A stretch of 64,000 nt of DNA from Amycolatopsis sp. CA-230715 (GTDB lineage: Bacteria; Actinomycetota; Actinomycetes; Mycobacteriales; Pseudonocardiaceae): the NCBI RefSeq assembly GCF_018736145.1, contig NZ_CP059997.1:3719501-3783500 (forward strand). Direction: 5' to 3'. Positions 1 to 8,240 of the stretch are shown here, piece after piece (position 1 is the first letter of the stretch; each line of letters begins with the position of its first letter). Under the pieces are notes generated by a model. The model ran no database searches. It saw nothing but the letters and a program-made list of their open reading frames with translations, and was not told the DNA's origin. A program made the position numbers and the translations under genes.

Positions 1-1263
1 GCGTTGCGGGTGACCGGCAACGGCACGGTCGCCGTGCTCGTCGACCCCGGCCAGCGCGCGAAGCTCGACGAAATCGCCGATGCGAGGTGGAAAACCCTCA
101 CCACCGGCGAGGACTTCTCCCTCGACGACCTGCTCGCCGACGAAGGGGCCGCGCCGGAGCCGGTCGCGATCGGCGGCGACGGCACGCTGATCGAACTGTT
201 CACCTCGGGTACGACGGGTTCGCCGAAGGGCGTCCCGGTGCCGTTGCGGGGCCTCGCGGGCCTGCACTCGTACCAGCACTTCGCGCTCGACCACGCCGAG
301 GACGACGTGTTCTGGAACGCCGCCGATCCCGGCTGGGCCTACGGCCTGTACTACGCGATCCTCGGTCCACTCGCGACCGGACGGCGCAGCATTCTGTTGC
401 GAGCGGGCTTCTCCCCCGAACTGACCTGGCGCGTGCTGGCGGAGTTCGGCGTCACCAACTTCACCGCGGGCCCGACCGTGTACCGCGCGCTGCGCAACGC
501 GGAAGTGCCGGTGCCGCAAGGACTTCGGCTCCGGCACTGCTCGTCGGCGGGTGAACCGCTCACGCCGGACGTGATCACCTGGGCCGAGGCGACGCTCGGA
601 TTGCCGGTGCGGGATCACTACGGCCAGACCGAAACCGGGATGACGGTGGCGAACGCCTGGCACCCCGATCTCGTCGATGAGATCAAGACCGGCTCCATGG
701 GCAGGCCGCTTCCCGGGTTCTCGGTCGAGGTGCTGAAGTCCACTGTGGACGAAGTGGCGGAGACCGGCGAAGTCGGGCGCGTGGCGATCGACGTGCCCGC
801 GAGCCCGCTCATGATGTTCGACGAGTACCAGGATGCGCCGGACCGGACCGCGCAGCGGTTCAGCGCGGACCGCCGCTGGTACTACACCGGCGACATCGCG
901 GCCAAGGACGCCGACGGGTACCTGACCTTCGGCTCCCGCGACGACGACGTGATCCTGATGGCGGGCTACCGCATCGGGCCGTTCGAAGTGGAATCGGCGC
1001 TCGTGGGGCACGAAGCGGTCGCCGAGGCCGCCGTGATCGGCGCGCCCGACGAACTGCGGGGCGAGGTCGTCGTCGCGTACGTGGTGCCGAGGGCGGGTGT
1101 CGAAACGGGGGAACGGCTGGCCGAGGAGCTGAAGCAGCTCGTGAAGAGCAGGCTCGCCGCGCACGCCTACCCGCGCCGGGTGCACTTCGTGCCGGAGCTG
1201 CCGAAGACGCCGAGCGGCAAGGTGCAGCGCTTTTTGTTGCGCCAGCGGGAAGTCACCGCGTGA
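1..1263 (+). CDS. AMP-dependent acyl-CoA synthetase, 5' partial
   Basis: The frame is already open at base 1, so the N-terminus lies outside the window; 420 codons remain. The protein belongs to the ANL adenylating family, which activates a carboxylic acid as acyl-AMP and passes it to CoA. Visible core motifs are FTSGTTGSPKG (phosphate loop), YGQTETG (adenine-side motif), YTGDIA with a following GSRDDD hinge, and PKTPSGKVQR near the end, which supplies the catalytic lysine of the second half-reaction. The WNAADPGWAYGLYY segment resembles acetyl/medium-chain acyl-CoA synthetases; the substrate cannot be read from the sequence. Its 3' end overlaps the convergent lipoprotein gene by 11 bp. Confidence 0.9.
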   Translation, partial: ALRVTGNGTVAVLVDPGQRAKLDEIADARWKTLTTGEDFSLDDLLADEGAAPEPVAIGGDGTLIELFTSGTTGSPKGVPVPLRGLAGLHSYQHFALDHAEDDVFWNAADPGWAYGLYYAILGPLATGRRSILLRAGFSPELTWRVLAEFGVTNFTAGPTVYRALRNAEVPVPQGLRLRHCSSAGEPLTPDVITWAEATLGLPVRDHYGQTETGMTVANAWHPDLVDEIKTGSMGRPLPGFSVEVLKSTVDEVAETGEVGRVAIDVPASPLMMFDEYQDAPDRTAQRFSADRRWYYTGDIAAKDADGYLTFGSRDDDVILMAGYRIGPFEVESALVGHEAVAEAAVIGAPDELRGEVVVAYVVPRAGVETGERLAEELKQLVKSRLAAHAYPRRVHFVPELPKTPSGKVQRFLLRQREVTA

Positions 1264-1738
1264 CGAGCGTGCCGCTCGCGTCGACGGCCAGGTTGAGCTG
1301 AGGACCGCCGCCACCGCAGTCCGGCCCGTTCGGATGGGCCATGACCGGGGTGGCGGTGAGCTTCTTGGTGCCGGTTCGCCCGCCTGGCTCGGTGAGCGTG
1401 ACGGTGACCTGGACCGGGGTCTCCGGTAGGTCGGGCACGGTCACGACGCCGTGCTTGCCGCCGGTGGGGATCGACTGGGCCGAACACGCCGCGTCCGGCC
1501 CGGTTCCGGTGCAGGTCTGCGGACCGGCCTTGCTGGCGGGTGCGAGGTCGAGCGGGTGCGTGCGGCACGTGTTCGCCCAGCAGGCCTCGACCGTGGCGGA
1601 CGCGGTCTTTTCGGCGATCGGCGGCGCGAGGTCGACGCTGATCCCGACGACGGCGGCGATCAACGTGCACGCGTGCTCGCCACCCGCCCCCGCTCCGCAA
1701 CCGGTGAGCACGAGCGCGAGAACCGCCAATCTCCACAT
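1253..1738 (-). CDS. secreted lipoprotein of unknown function
   Basis: A 161-residue protein starts with MWRLAVLALVLTGC, a short type II signal peptide with lipobox LTGC, so it should be lipidated at Cys14 and anchored outside the membrane. The mature part has several cysteines (about seven) and no domain that I recognise; it reads like a small disulfide-stabilised beta domain. I chose ATG 1738 because it gives the complete signal peptide and has GGAGAG directly upstream; the longer open frame to 2368 is only GC-driven. It converges on and overlaps the end of the acyl-CoA synthetase. Its function is unknown. Confidence 0.75.
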   Translation of the reverse strand: MWRLAVLALVLTGCGAGAGGEHACTLIAAVVGISVDLAPPIAEKTASATVEACWANTCRTHPLDLAPASKAGPQTCTGTGPDAACSAQSIPTGGKHGVVTVPDLPETPVQVTVTLTEPGGRTGTKKLTATPVMAHPNGPDCGGGGPQLNLAVDASGTLVTR

Positions 1739-1795
1739 GCTCTCCAGACGCGCGCCGCACCCGCTTCGGTTGCACGGGCGGGGATCCGCCTGGTG

Positions 1796-1846
1796 CCCCG
1801 AAGGTGGCTTTCGGGGACTTGAGCGCCCCGAAGGTGGCTTTCGGGG
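1796..1846. repeat. palindromic repeat doublet A
   Basis: Two identical 21 bp units begin at 1796 and 1826. Each has arms CCCCGAA and TTCGGGG around a GGTGGCT core, and they are 30 bp apart. The doublet lies upstream of both the lipoprotein gene and the chitinase-like gene. GTGCCCC and GGGGCAC at its outer ends make the whole block symmetrical as well. It is one member of the dispersed family described in the findings. Confidence 0.9.
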
Positions 1847-1946
1847 CACGCGCGTCGCGGCGGACGGACCTTGGGACTGGGCCGACCGGGTGAGACCGAT
1901 CGCCGTCCTTGACCCCCGAGTTCTTTTGTTGCAGGATCCAACAAAT

Positions 1947-1962
1947 TGTGGTCTAGACCACA
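1947..1962. promoter_or_regulatory. DasR-type operator (dre) upstream of chitinase-like gene
   Basis: The sequence TGTGGTCTAGACCACA is a perfect 16 bp palindrome. It contains TGGTCTAGACCA, the core of the element bound by DasR, the GntR-family N-acetylglucosamine regulator known from Streptomyces (consensus ACTGGTCTAGACCACT). It lies 47 bp before the chosen start of the GH18 gene. A weaker inverted repeat (TTGTT...AACAA, 1926-1944) precedes it. Binding by DasR is inferred from sequence identity; no dasR gene is in the window. Confidence 0.8.
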
Positions 1963-2009
1963 TGGAACCCAGGATCGCGACCGCCGGAAAAGTGCTGGAG
2001 GCGATGGAA

Positions 2010-3020
2010 ATGTCGGGGAAGCTCAAAACCGTCCTGTCCATGACAGCGGGTGTCCTGTCCGCTGTCTCGCTTTGTCTCGCCGGGCCATCGGCCCAGGCCC
2101 GATCCCTTGAAGCAGCGGACAATTCGCTGGCCGCGGCGCCGTATCTGATGCCGCTGGAGAACGACCCGCCGAACATTTCCGAGGTCATCTCGGCGAGCGG
2201 GGTCAAAACGTTCACACTCGCCTTCGTCCTGTCCGACGGTGCCTGCGCTCCGGTGTGGTCGGGTGGCGGGCCGGTGTCGTCGGACACGCAGGTCAAGGGC
2301 GTGATCGACACGATCAGGGGCGCGGGCGGCGACGTCATGCCGTCCGTCGGCGGGTATGGCGGCAGCAAACTCGGCGAGACCTGCTCCGACGCCGCTTCGC
2401 TCGCGAAGGCCTACCAGCAGGTCATCGACACCTACAAGCTGCACGCGATCGACTTCGACATCGAAGCCACCGAAATCGAAAACGACGCTTCGCAGCAGAA
2501 AGTGGTCGACGCGCTGAAGATCGTCGCGGACGCGAACCCGGACGTGAAGACCTACATCACGATCGCGGGCGGTCCCAGCGGGATGAACGAACGCGGCACC
2601 GCGCTCGTTTCCAAGGCGGCCAAGGCGGGCACCAGGGTCGACGGCTGGACGATCATGGCGTTCGATTTCAAGGGCGGCGCCACGGGCATGGGCCAGCAGA
2701 CGATCAAAACGCTGGAAAGCGTGCACGGCCAACTGAAATCGGCGTACCCGAAGATGTCCGACGACGAGGTCTACGCGCACACCGGGCTGTCGTCGATGAA
2801 CGGCCGCACCGACGACTGCTGCCAGCCGGAGACCATCCACCAGTCCGACTTCAAGGAAATGCTCGGCTACGCGCAGCAGCACCACCTCGCGCGGTTCACC
2901 TTCTGGGCGGTCAACCGCGACCGCACCTGCGCCGACACCGGGCACGTGTCGGGCACCTGCAGCAGCATCCCGCAGGAGCCGTGGGAGTTCACCAAGATCG
3001 TCGCCCAGTACCACGGCTGA
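2010..3020 (+). CDS. secreted GH18 chitinase-like glycosidase
   Basis: The 336-residue protein has a Sec signal peptide (residues 1-30, hydrophobic core VLSMTAGVLSAVSLCLAG, cleavage near AQA-RS). A single GH18 TIM barrel follows. The family signature is seen as AIDFDIEA, with Asp148, Asp150 and the acid/base Glu152; the usual Gly before it is Ala, and the usual Asp/Asn is His147. SVGGYGG is the GH18 strand-3 motif and FWAVNRD corresponds to the conserved barrel tryptophan. It should hydrolyse chitin or another GlcNAc polymer outside the cell. ATG 2010 was preferred over 2004 because GGAGG then sits 8 nt upstream. The dre site supports a role in chitin use. Confidence 0.88.
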   Translation: MSGKLKTVLSMTAGVLSAVSLCLAGPSAQARSLEAADNSLAAAPYLMPLENDPPNISEVISASGVKTFTLAFVLSDGACAPVWSGGGPVSSDTQVKGVIDTIRGAGGDVMPSVGGYGGSKLGETCSDAASLAKAYQQVIDTYKLHAIDFDIEATEIENDASQQKVVDALKIVADANPDVKTYITIAGGPSGMNERGTALVSKAAKAGTRVDGWTIMAFDFKGGATGMGQQTIKTLESVHGQLKSAYPKMSDDEVYAHTGLSSMNGRTDDCCQPETIHQSDFKEMLGYAQQHHLARFTFWAVNRDRTCADTGHVSGTCSSIPQEPWEFTKIVAQYHG

Positions 3021-3048
3021 GCCTTGACCGGCGCTGGGGCGCGAAGCT

Positions 3049-3387
3049 TCAGCGCCGGTCGCCGTCGGGGAGGCTGCGCGAACTGCCGGGAGGCCCCGAC
3101 TGCTGGACCGGAAGCTGCGGCGCGACAACGGTTTCCGTGACGACCTTGGTCGCGGTGACGGTGACCGTGACGGGTGCGGGCTCGGCCGCGGGCACGGTGA
3201 CCGTCCGCGGCGGCGGAGCCGGCTGGGTCACGCTGGACACCACGGTGACCGCGGGCGGCACCACGGCACTGGCGGGCTTCGGCGGCGGCTGCACCGCGAT
3301 GATCAGCGCGGCGACCAGGAGCCCTCCCCCGAACCCGGCGAGGGACCCGACCGCGATCACCCCCGCGTCCGGTGCCTGCCGAACCAT
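3049..3387 (-). CDS. single-pass membrane protein with Pro/Val/Thr-rich tail
   Basis: The start MVRQAPDAG is chosen because GAGGAGG lies about 7 nt upstream; 112 residues result. One membrane helix (about residues 8-30, GVIAVGSLAGFGGGLLVAALIIAV) is followed by a low-complexity tail of proline and then TVTV/TATKVVTE repeats, typical of surface-exposed stalks in actinobacteria. No catalytic domain is visible and I do not recognise a family. It is convergent with the chitinase-like gene, 28 bp apart. Confidence 0.65.
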   Translation of the reverse strand: MVRQAPDAGVIAVGSLAGFGGGLLVAALIIAVQPPPKPASAVVPPAVTVVSSVTQPAPPPRTVTVPAAEPAPVTVTVTATKVVTETVVAPQLPVQQSGPPGSSRSLPDGDRR

Positions 3388-3568
3388 GGCCCACCTCCTC
3401 GGTACCACCGACCGGGTAACGCCATCCACTAACAGACGGTCACCGAATGGCGGGGCCGCCACGCGTGTCCGCTGCTAGACGCGCCTCAGAGTACTCGCGT
3501 TGATCTCCGTTGTCGTTACGGAGCGTTCAGGGCGGGTCGGCGCGGGATTTTCTGGCAGGCTCACCGGT

Positions 3569-4810
3569 ATGAAAGCGGGGCTTCTGGGGCGACCCGATTT
3601 CCGGCGGTTCTGGCTCGCCGACGTGCTCAGCCAGTTCGGCACCCGGATCAGCGTGCTGGCGATTCCGCTGCTCGCGACGCAAACGCTGCACGCGTCGGCG
3701 TTCCAGGTTTCGCTGCTGCGGACCCTCGAAACGGCGGCGTACCTGCTGTTCGTGCTGCACGTCGGCGCTTGGTGCGACCGGATCCGGGTGCGGCCGGTGC
3801 TGGTGATCGCCGATCTCGGGCGCGCCGCGGCACTGGCCACCGTGCCGCTCGCCGCCGCGTTCGGCTCGCTCACCATCACCCATCTGCTGGTCGCGGTCGG
3901 CATCACCGGCGTGCTGACGGTGTGGTTCGACGTCGCGCACCAGACCTACCTGCCCCGGCTGATCGGCCGCGACGATCTCGTCGAAGGGAACGCGCGGCTG
4001 CAAGCGAACATGTCGATCGCGGCGGTGGCGGCGCCGAGCCCCACCGGGTTCGCGGTGCAGGCGGTCGGCGGCGCCTCCGTCGTCGGCCTCAACGCGCTCG
4101 GGTACCTGTGGTCCGCGTTGTGGCTGCGCTCGGTCAAGACACCGGAGCACGTCCCGCCCGCCACGGGAAAACGCCACCTGCGCAAGGAAATCGCCGAAGG
4201 TCTGCGGTTCGTGGCCAAGCACCCCGTGCTGCGGGCGGTCGCGGGCCACGGCGCGACGCACGGCTTCTTCCAATCGGCGCAGATCGCGATCGTCGTGGTG
4301 TTCCTCAGCCGCGAAGTACGCCTTTCGCCGTTCGCGATCGGGTTGCTCAGCACGTCGACGCTGGCCGGTGCCGTGGTGGGCGCGTTCGCCGCGCGCCCGC
4401 TCGCCGCCCGGTTCGGACACGGCAGGGCGCTGCTGGGCATCGGCGTCTTCGAGGGCCTGATCTTCCAGCTCTTCCCGTTCACCGCGCCGGGCTGGGCGCT
4501 CGCCTGCTACGTGCTCGCCGGGTTCGGGTCGAGCTTCGGCATCGTCGCGATGAACGTGCTGTCGGCGAGCTTCCAGCAGGCGGCGGCGGGTGAGCACGTC
4601 CGGGGCAGGGTCAACGCGACGGTCCGGTTCCTGGTGCTCGGGGTCGCGCCGCTGGGCAGCCTCCTCGGCGGCGTGCTCGCGGAAAGCGCCGGTCTGCGCG
4701 CCACGCTTTTCGTCGCCGCGGGTGGCGTGCTGCTCTCGATGGGCTGGCTCGTCTTCTCGCCGCTGCGCAGCGTCCACGACCTGGAAATGCATGGTCGTGC
4801 ACTGGGCTGA
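3569..4810 (+). CDS. MFS transporter
   Basis: A 413-residue polytopic membrane protein with about twelve hydrophobic segments. It starts MKAGLLGRPDFRRFWLADVLSQFG, the usual opening of the MFS-3/enterobactin-exporter-like group, and has the loop 2-3 motif (GAWCDRIRVRPVLVIADLGR) that places a positively charged stretch between helices 2 and 3. Such proteins are proton-coupled exporters, often of drugs or siderophores; the substrate is not predictable. ATG 3569 is followed by family-like sequence; the open frame extends to 3500 without support. A GNAT gene follows after 17 bp in the same direction. Confidence 0.88.
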   Translation: MKAGLLGRPDFRRFWLADVLSQFGTRISVLAIPLLATQTLHASAFQVSLLRTLETAAYLLFVLHVGAWCDRIRVRPVLVIADLGRAAALATVPLAAAFGSLTITHLLVAVGITGVLTVWFDVAHQTYLPRLIGRDDLVEGNARLQANMSIAAVAAPSPTGFAVQAVGGASVVGLNALGYLWSALWLRSVKTPEHVPPATGKRHLRKEIAEGLRFVAKHPVLRAVAGHGATHGFFQSAQIAIVVVFLSREVRLSPFAIGLLSTSTLAGAVVGAFAARPLAARFGHGRALLGIGVFEGLIFQLFPFTAPGWALACYVLAGFGSSFGIVAMNVLSASFQQAAAGEHVRGRVNATVRFLVLGVAPLGSLLGGVLAESAGLRATLFVAAGGVLLSMGWLVFSPLRSVHDLEMHGRALG

Positions 4811-4827
4811 CTTTATAGGTTCGTGGC

Positions 4828-5562
4828 ATGGACGACCTTATCGAGGTGCTGCGGCGGAGCTGGCCCGCCAGAACGGAACTGGACATCGACGGCTGGACCG
4901 CGGGTCTCTCCGAGGGGGTGACGAGGCGGGCGAACGCCGTCTTCCCGCGCACGGCGCCCCCGGACGTCGACGGCGCGATCGCCCGCGTGGAACGGCTCTA
5001 CCGCGAGCACGACCTCGCACCGACGTTCCAGATCACCTCGCGTTCCCAGCCGGCCGATCTCGACGAACGGCTCGACCGCGCCGGGTACCGCCTGGTGCGG
5101 CCGATCCTGGTGTTGACCGCGGCCGCTGAGGACGTGCTCGGCACGATCCCGCCGTCCGGCACCACGTGCCAGTGCCAGGTGCACGACGCACCGGACGACG
5201 CGTGGCTCGCCCTCTGGTGGGCCGTCGACGGTGGTGGCGGCCCCGAAAACCTGCCGATCACCAAGGCGATCATGACGAGCAGCCCCGCGAAGTACGCCTC
5301 GCTCCACGACGAGAACGGGATCGCGGCGACCGGGCGGCTCGCCCTCGAAGGCGAGTGGGGCGGGCTCTCCGCGGTGGCCGTCCGCGGTGACGCGCGGCGG
5401 CGCGGGCACGCGACCGCGATCATCCGCGCGCTCCTGGAAACCACCGCCGTGCGGAAGGTGTGGCTGCAGGTCGTCGCGGACAACGCACCGGCGCTCGCGC
5501 TGTATGAGCGGATGGGGTTCACCACGGCCACGGAGTACCACTACCGCGTGCTGGAACCTTAG
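4828..5562 (+). CDS. GNAT family N-acetyltransferase
   Basis: A 244-residue protein with the acetyl-CoA-binding GNAT fold in its C-terminal half: beta-4 LSAVAVRGDARRRGHATAII contains motif A (RRRGHA), and the end ADNAPALALYERMGFTTATEYHYRVL is the canonical motif B with the N-A-ALYE-GF pattern. The N-terminal half (residues 1-110) is a degenerate GNAT-like domain, as in two-domain members. It probably acetylates a small amine, with substrate unknown. The start ATG lies 6 nt after TAGGTT, suggesting a leaderless transcript independent of the upstream MFS gene. Confidence 0.85.
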   Translation: MDDLIEVLRRSWPARTELDIDGWTAGLSEGVTRRANAVFPRTAPPDVDGAIARVERLYREHDLAPTFQITSRSQPADLDERLDRAGYRLVRPILVLTAAAEDVLGTIPPSGTTCQCQVHDAPDDAWLALWWAVDGGGGPENLPITKAIMTSSPAKYASLHDENGIAATGRLALEGEWGGLSAVAVRGDARRRGHATAIIRALLETTAVRKVWLQVVADNAPALALYERMGFTTATEYHYRVLEP

Positions 5563-5597
5563 TGGTTTCTCAGCCACCGCCCCTTACGTTGACCCCC

Positions 5598-7040
5598 ATG
5601 TCCGGGTCACAGGAACTGATCGCCGAAGCCCACGTCGCGTGGAAGTCCGGCGACGGCGAACGGGCCCGCGCGCTCACCGAACGCGCGATCCTCGCGGGCG
5701 ACGAGCGCGAGAGCCGCGCCGGGCTCGCGCGCCTGCGCGGGCTCATCGAACTGTACGGCGGCGATCAGGCCGCGGCTCAGGAACACCTCGCGCTCGCCGC
5801 CGCCGAAACCGAACCCGCGCAAGCCGCCGGGCTCCTGTTCATGGCGGCCGACGCCGCGTTGCACCGGGGGCGGATCGACGAAGCCGTCGAGTACGCGGCG
5901 CGCGTGCGCAGCCCCGGCCACCAGCGGTTCAGCGCGTGGTTCGTGGTCTCGCTGCGCGGCGAGCTGGACGTCGGGCCGTGGCAGGTGCTCGACGGCGCCC
6001 CACCGGAACTGGGCGAGCGCAACGCGCACCGCTGGATGCTGAGCATGGCGATCAACCGCCGCAGCCCGTACCCCGGCGCGGCGCGCGCGTTCGGCCTGGT
6101 GGCGGTGGAACGCCTCGACGCGTACGGGATCGCGGCGATGGGCACGGTCGCCCTGACCTGGCTCGCCGAGCTGGAACTGGGCCTCGGCCGCCTCTCCGGC
6201 GCGCTCGCGCACGCCGGTCAAGCGCTGGCTCGCGCGTCGAAAATGGACCTCACGGCGACCGCGACCGACGCGCACGCCCTCCTCGCCCACGTCGCCGCGA
6301 TCACCGGTGACGGCGGACAATGCCGCCACCACGCGGAATCCGCGTTGCGCACCGCCGCCGTCACACACAACGACCTCGCGGCCGCGCGCGCGAACTGGGC
6401 GCTCGGCTGCCTGCACCTCGCCGACGGCGAGTTCAGCGAAGCGGCCGAGCGGCTGCGGCGGCTCCCGCATCCCACGATCGCCGCGGAGGCCGTCGCGGAC
6501 CGCGTGGAGGCGCTCGTCCGCTGCGGCGAACTCGACGAAGCCCGCGCGGTGACCGAGCAGTTCGGCGACAACTCTGCCGTGCTGGCGAGCTGCCGCGCGC
6601 AGCTTCCCTGCGACAACCCGGAAACCCAGTTCGCACTCGCACTGTCCACAGCGGACAGAAAGCTGCGAGTGTTCGACCGGGCGCGGACCGGGTTGCGCTA
6701 CGGGCGGTGGCTCCGGCGCGAACGGCGGACGGCCGAGGCGGTCACCCAGCTCCGCGCCGCGATGGAAGCGTTCCAGGGACTCGGTGCCACACCGTGGGCC
6801 GAGGCCGCGGCCACCGAGCTGCGCGCCGCGGGCTCCCGCGCGGGCGGGGCCGCCGAGCACCCGTTGACCGCGCAGGAGCTGGAAGTGGCCAGGCTCGCCG
6901 CGTCGGGACTGTCCAACAAGGAAATCGGCGCGCGCCTGTTCCTCAGCCCACGCACGGTCGGCTACCACCTGTACAAGATCTTCCCGAAGCTCGGCATCGC
7001 GAACCGCGCGCAGCTCCGCGGCACCGCGTTGACCGCCTAG
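5598..7040 (+). CDS. LuxR-type regulator with TPR-like N-terminus
   Basis: The 480-residue protein ends in a LuxR/GerE helix-turn-helix (about residues 418-478: LTAQELEVARLAASGLSNKEIGARLFLSPRTVGYHLYKIFPKLGI). The rest is Ala-rich, repeated helical sequence like the TPR region of LAL (MalT-like) regulators. A Walker A/P-loop is absent, so the N-terminal ATPase of true LAL proteins is missing, either by ancestral loss or because this is a distinct subgroup. It should bind DNA in the cytoplasm; targets are unknown. TACGTT lies 7 nt before the ATG, so the message is probably leaderless. Confidence 0.85.
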   Translation: MSGSQELIAEAHVAWKSGDGERARALTERAILAGDERESRAGLARLRGLIELYGGDQAAAQEHLALAAAETEPAQAAGLLFMAADAALHRGRIDEAVEYAARVRSPGHQRFSAWFVVSLRGELDVGPWQVLDGAPPELGERNAHRWMLSMAINRRSPYPGAARAFGLVAVERLDAYGIAAMGTVALTWLAELELGLGRLSGALAHAGQALARASKMDLTATATDAHALLAHVAAITGDGGQCRHHAESALRTAAVTHNDLAAARANWALGCLHLADGEFSEAAERLRRLPHPTIAAEAVADRVEALVRCGELDEARAVTEQFGDNSAVLASCRAQLPCDNPETQFALALSTADRKLRVFDRARTGLRYGRWLRRERRTAEAVTQLRAAMEAFQGLGATPWAEAAATELRAAGSRAGGAAEHPLTAQELEVARLAASGLSNKEIGARLFLSPRTVGYHLYKIFPKLGIANRAQLRGTALTA

Positions 7041-7604
7041 ACGGATGGTTTTCGCGTGCCCCGAAGGTGGCTTTCGGGGAACTCAGCGCCCCGAAAGCCA
7101 CAGTGATGTCGGGTGCGCGGCGCGGTGATCGGCGGCGGAGGTCCTCTGCTGGTCCCCGAAGGCCACCTTCGGGGCGCCTAGCGCCGCAAATCCACCCCTC
7201 GCACGCTCGACCACCACGACGCGCCCGCACCGAAAGTGACGGTCGGGGCAAGTTCCCGAAGATCACAGTGATGGCGTGTGGATCGCGGCACGCGCCGTGG
7301 TGTCGTGGCTGGCGAGTGAGCGGAAGTCCCCGAAGGTGACCTTCGGGGCGCCTAGCGCCACTTTCCTCACTCTCGTGGAGGTGCGGTCCCGGCTGTCGGT
7401 GCCCCGAAAGTGACGTTCGGGGCGCTGGATTCCCCGAGTGTCACTTTCGGGGCACGCGAAGGCCCTTCGGGGACAGCTGCGGGTGGCGGCAGCCCGCCAC
7501 GAGGGCCGAGATCGTGACGCTCAGCGCCCCAAGAGGAGCCTTCGGTGGCACCCGCGACCCGCCCCGACGACCTCTATAGGAGCATCTTTCGGGGCATCAC
7601 GCAT
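7041..7604. repeat. palindromic repeat cluster B between convergent genes
   Basis: This gene-free stretch between the LuxR and LysE genes holds several units of the CCCCGAA/TTCGGGG palindrome. They begin at 7059 with a decayed partner at 7089, at 7154, at 7328 (a perfect 21 bp palindrome) and at 7402/7432 (a doublet). Degenerate relics lie near 7225 and 7587. Units 7154 and 7328 are each followed by GCGCCTAGCGCC and a decayed second copy. No convincing coding sequence is present; the ORFs that cross it lack ribosome sites and domains. Confidence 0.85.
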
Positions 7605-8240
7605 CTAGCCCACCTCTACTGCCAGTTTGACGCCCAGTCCGATGAGGACGGTCGCGGTCACGCGGTCGAGCCAGCGCTTGACCGCTTCGCGGCTGAGGAA
7701 GCGCTTCGCCTTGCCCGCGGCCCAAACCAGGCCGCCGAGCCACAGCAGCCCCGCCCCGACGTGGATCAGCACCAGCACCGCGCCCCAGGCCGGGGCGCCC
7801 GCCGGGATGAACTGCGGCAGCAGGCTCATGTAGAACACGCCGACCTTCGGGTTGAGCAGGTTCGTCAGCATCCCGGACCGGAACGCCTTGCCCCAGCTCG
7901 GCGCCGTCGGCACCGCCTGCTCCTCGACGGTTTCGCCCTTGCGGCGCAGGCTCTTCCACAGCGCCGAGCCGCCGAGCCAGAGCAGGTACGCCGCGCCCGC
8001 GATGCGGACCGCGTTGTAGGCGACGTGCGAAGCGGTCAGCAGCGCGGTGAGGCCGAGCACGCTCGCGCTGCCCCACACCAGGCATCCCGCGCTGATCCCG
8101 AGCAGCGCGGCGATCCCCCGGCGGCGGCCGCCGAGTATCGAGTTCCGCAGGATGAGCATGGTGTCCAGGCCGGGGGTCATCACCCCGAGCAGCGCGACGA
8201 CGGTGAATCCGAGCAGTGCCCCAGTAGTCATGTCCGTCAT
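7605..8240 (-). CDS. LysE/RhtB family amino-acid exporter
   Basis: A 211-residue inner-membrane protein with about six hydrophobic segments. It has the family N-terminus with GxxTPGLDTMLILRNS, corresponding to the GPD/PGPD signature of RhtB-type exporters, and a central cytosolic loop (RRKGETVEEQAVPTAPSWGKAFRSG) followed by LLNPKVGVFYMSLLPQF, which is strongly conserved in the family. These proteins export amino acids or derivatives. Its ATG overlaps the stop of the upstream oxidoreductase gene (ATGA), so the two are translationally coupled; ATG 8231 is a possible alternative start. Confidence 0.9.
   Translation of the reverse strand: MTDMTTGALLGFTVVALLGVMTPGLDTMLILRNSILGGRRRGIAALLGISAGCLVWGSASVLGLTALLTASHVAYNAVRIAGAAYLLWLGGSALWKSLRRKGETVEEQAVPTAPSWGKAFRSGMLTNLLNPKVGVFYMSLLPQFIPAGAPAWGAVLVLIHVGAGLLWLGGLVWAAGKAKRFLSREAVKRWLDRVTATVLIGLGVKLAVEVG

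Noticed and set aside
1947..1962. Reading the palindrome as a terminator
   Set aside because: It matches the DasR core exactly and lies just upstream of a chitinase-like gene rather than behind a gene.
7041..7604. CRISPR array in the repeat-rich gap
   Set aside because: Units are palindromic and occur as doublets scattered over the genome; there are no uniform spacers of 30-40 bp and no cas genes.
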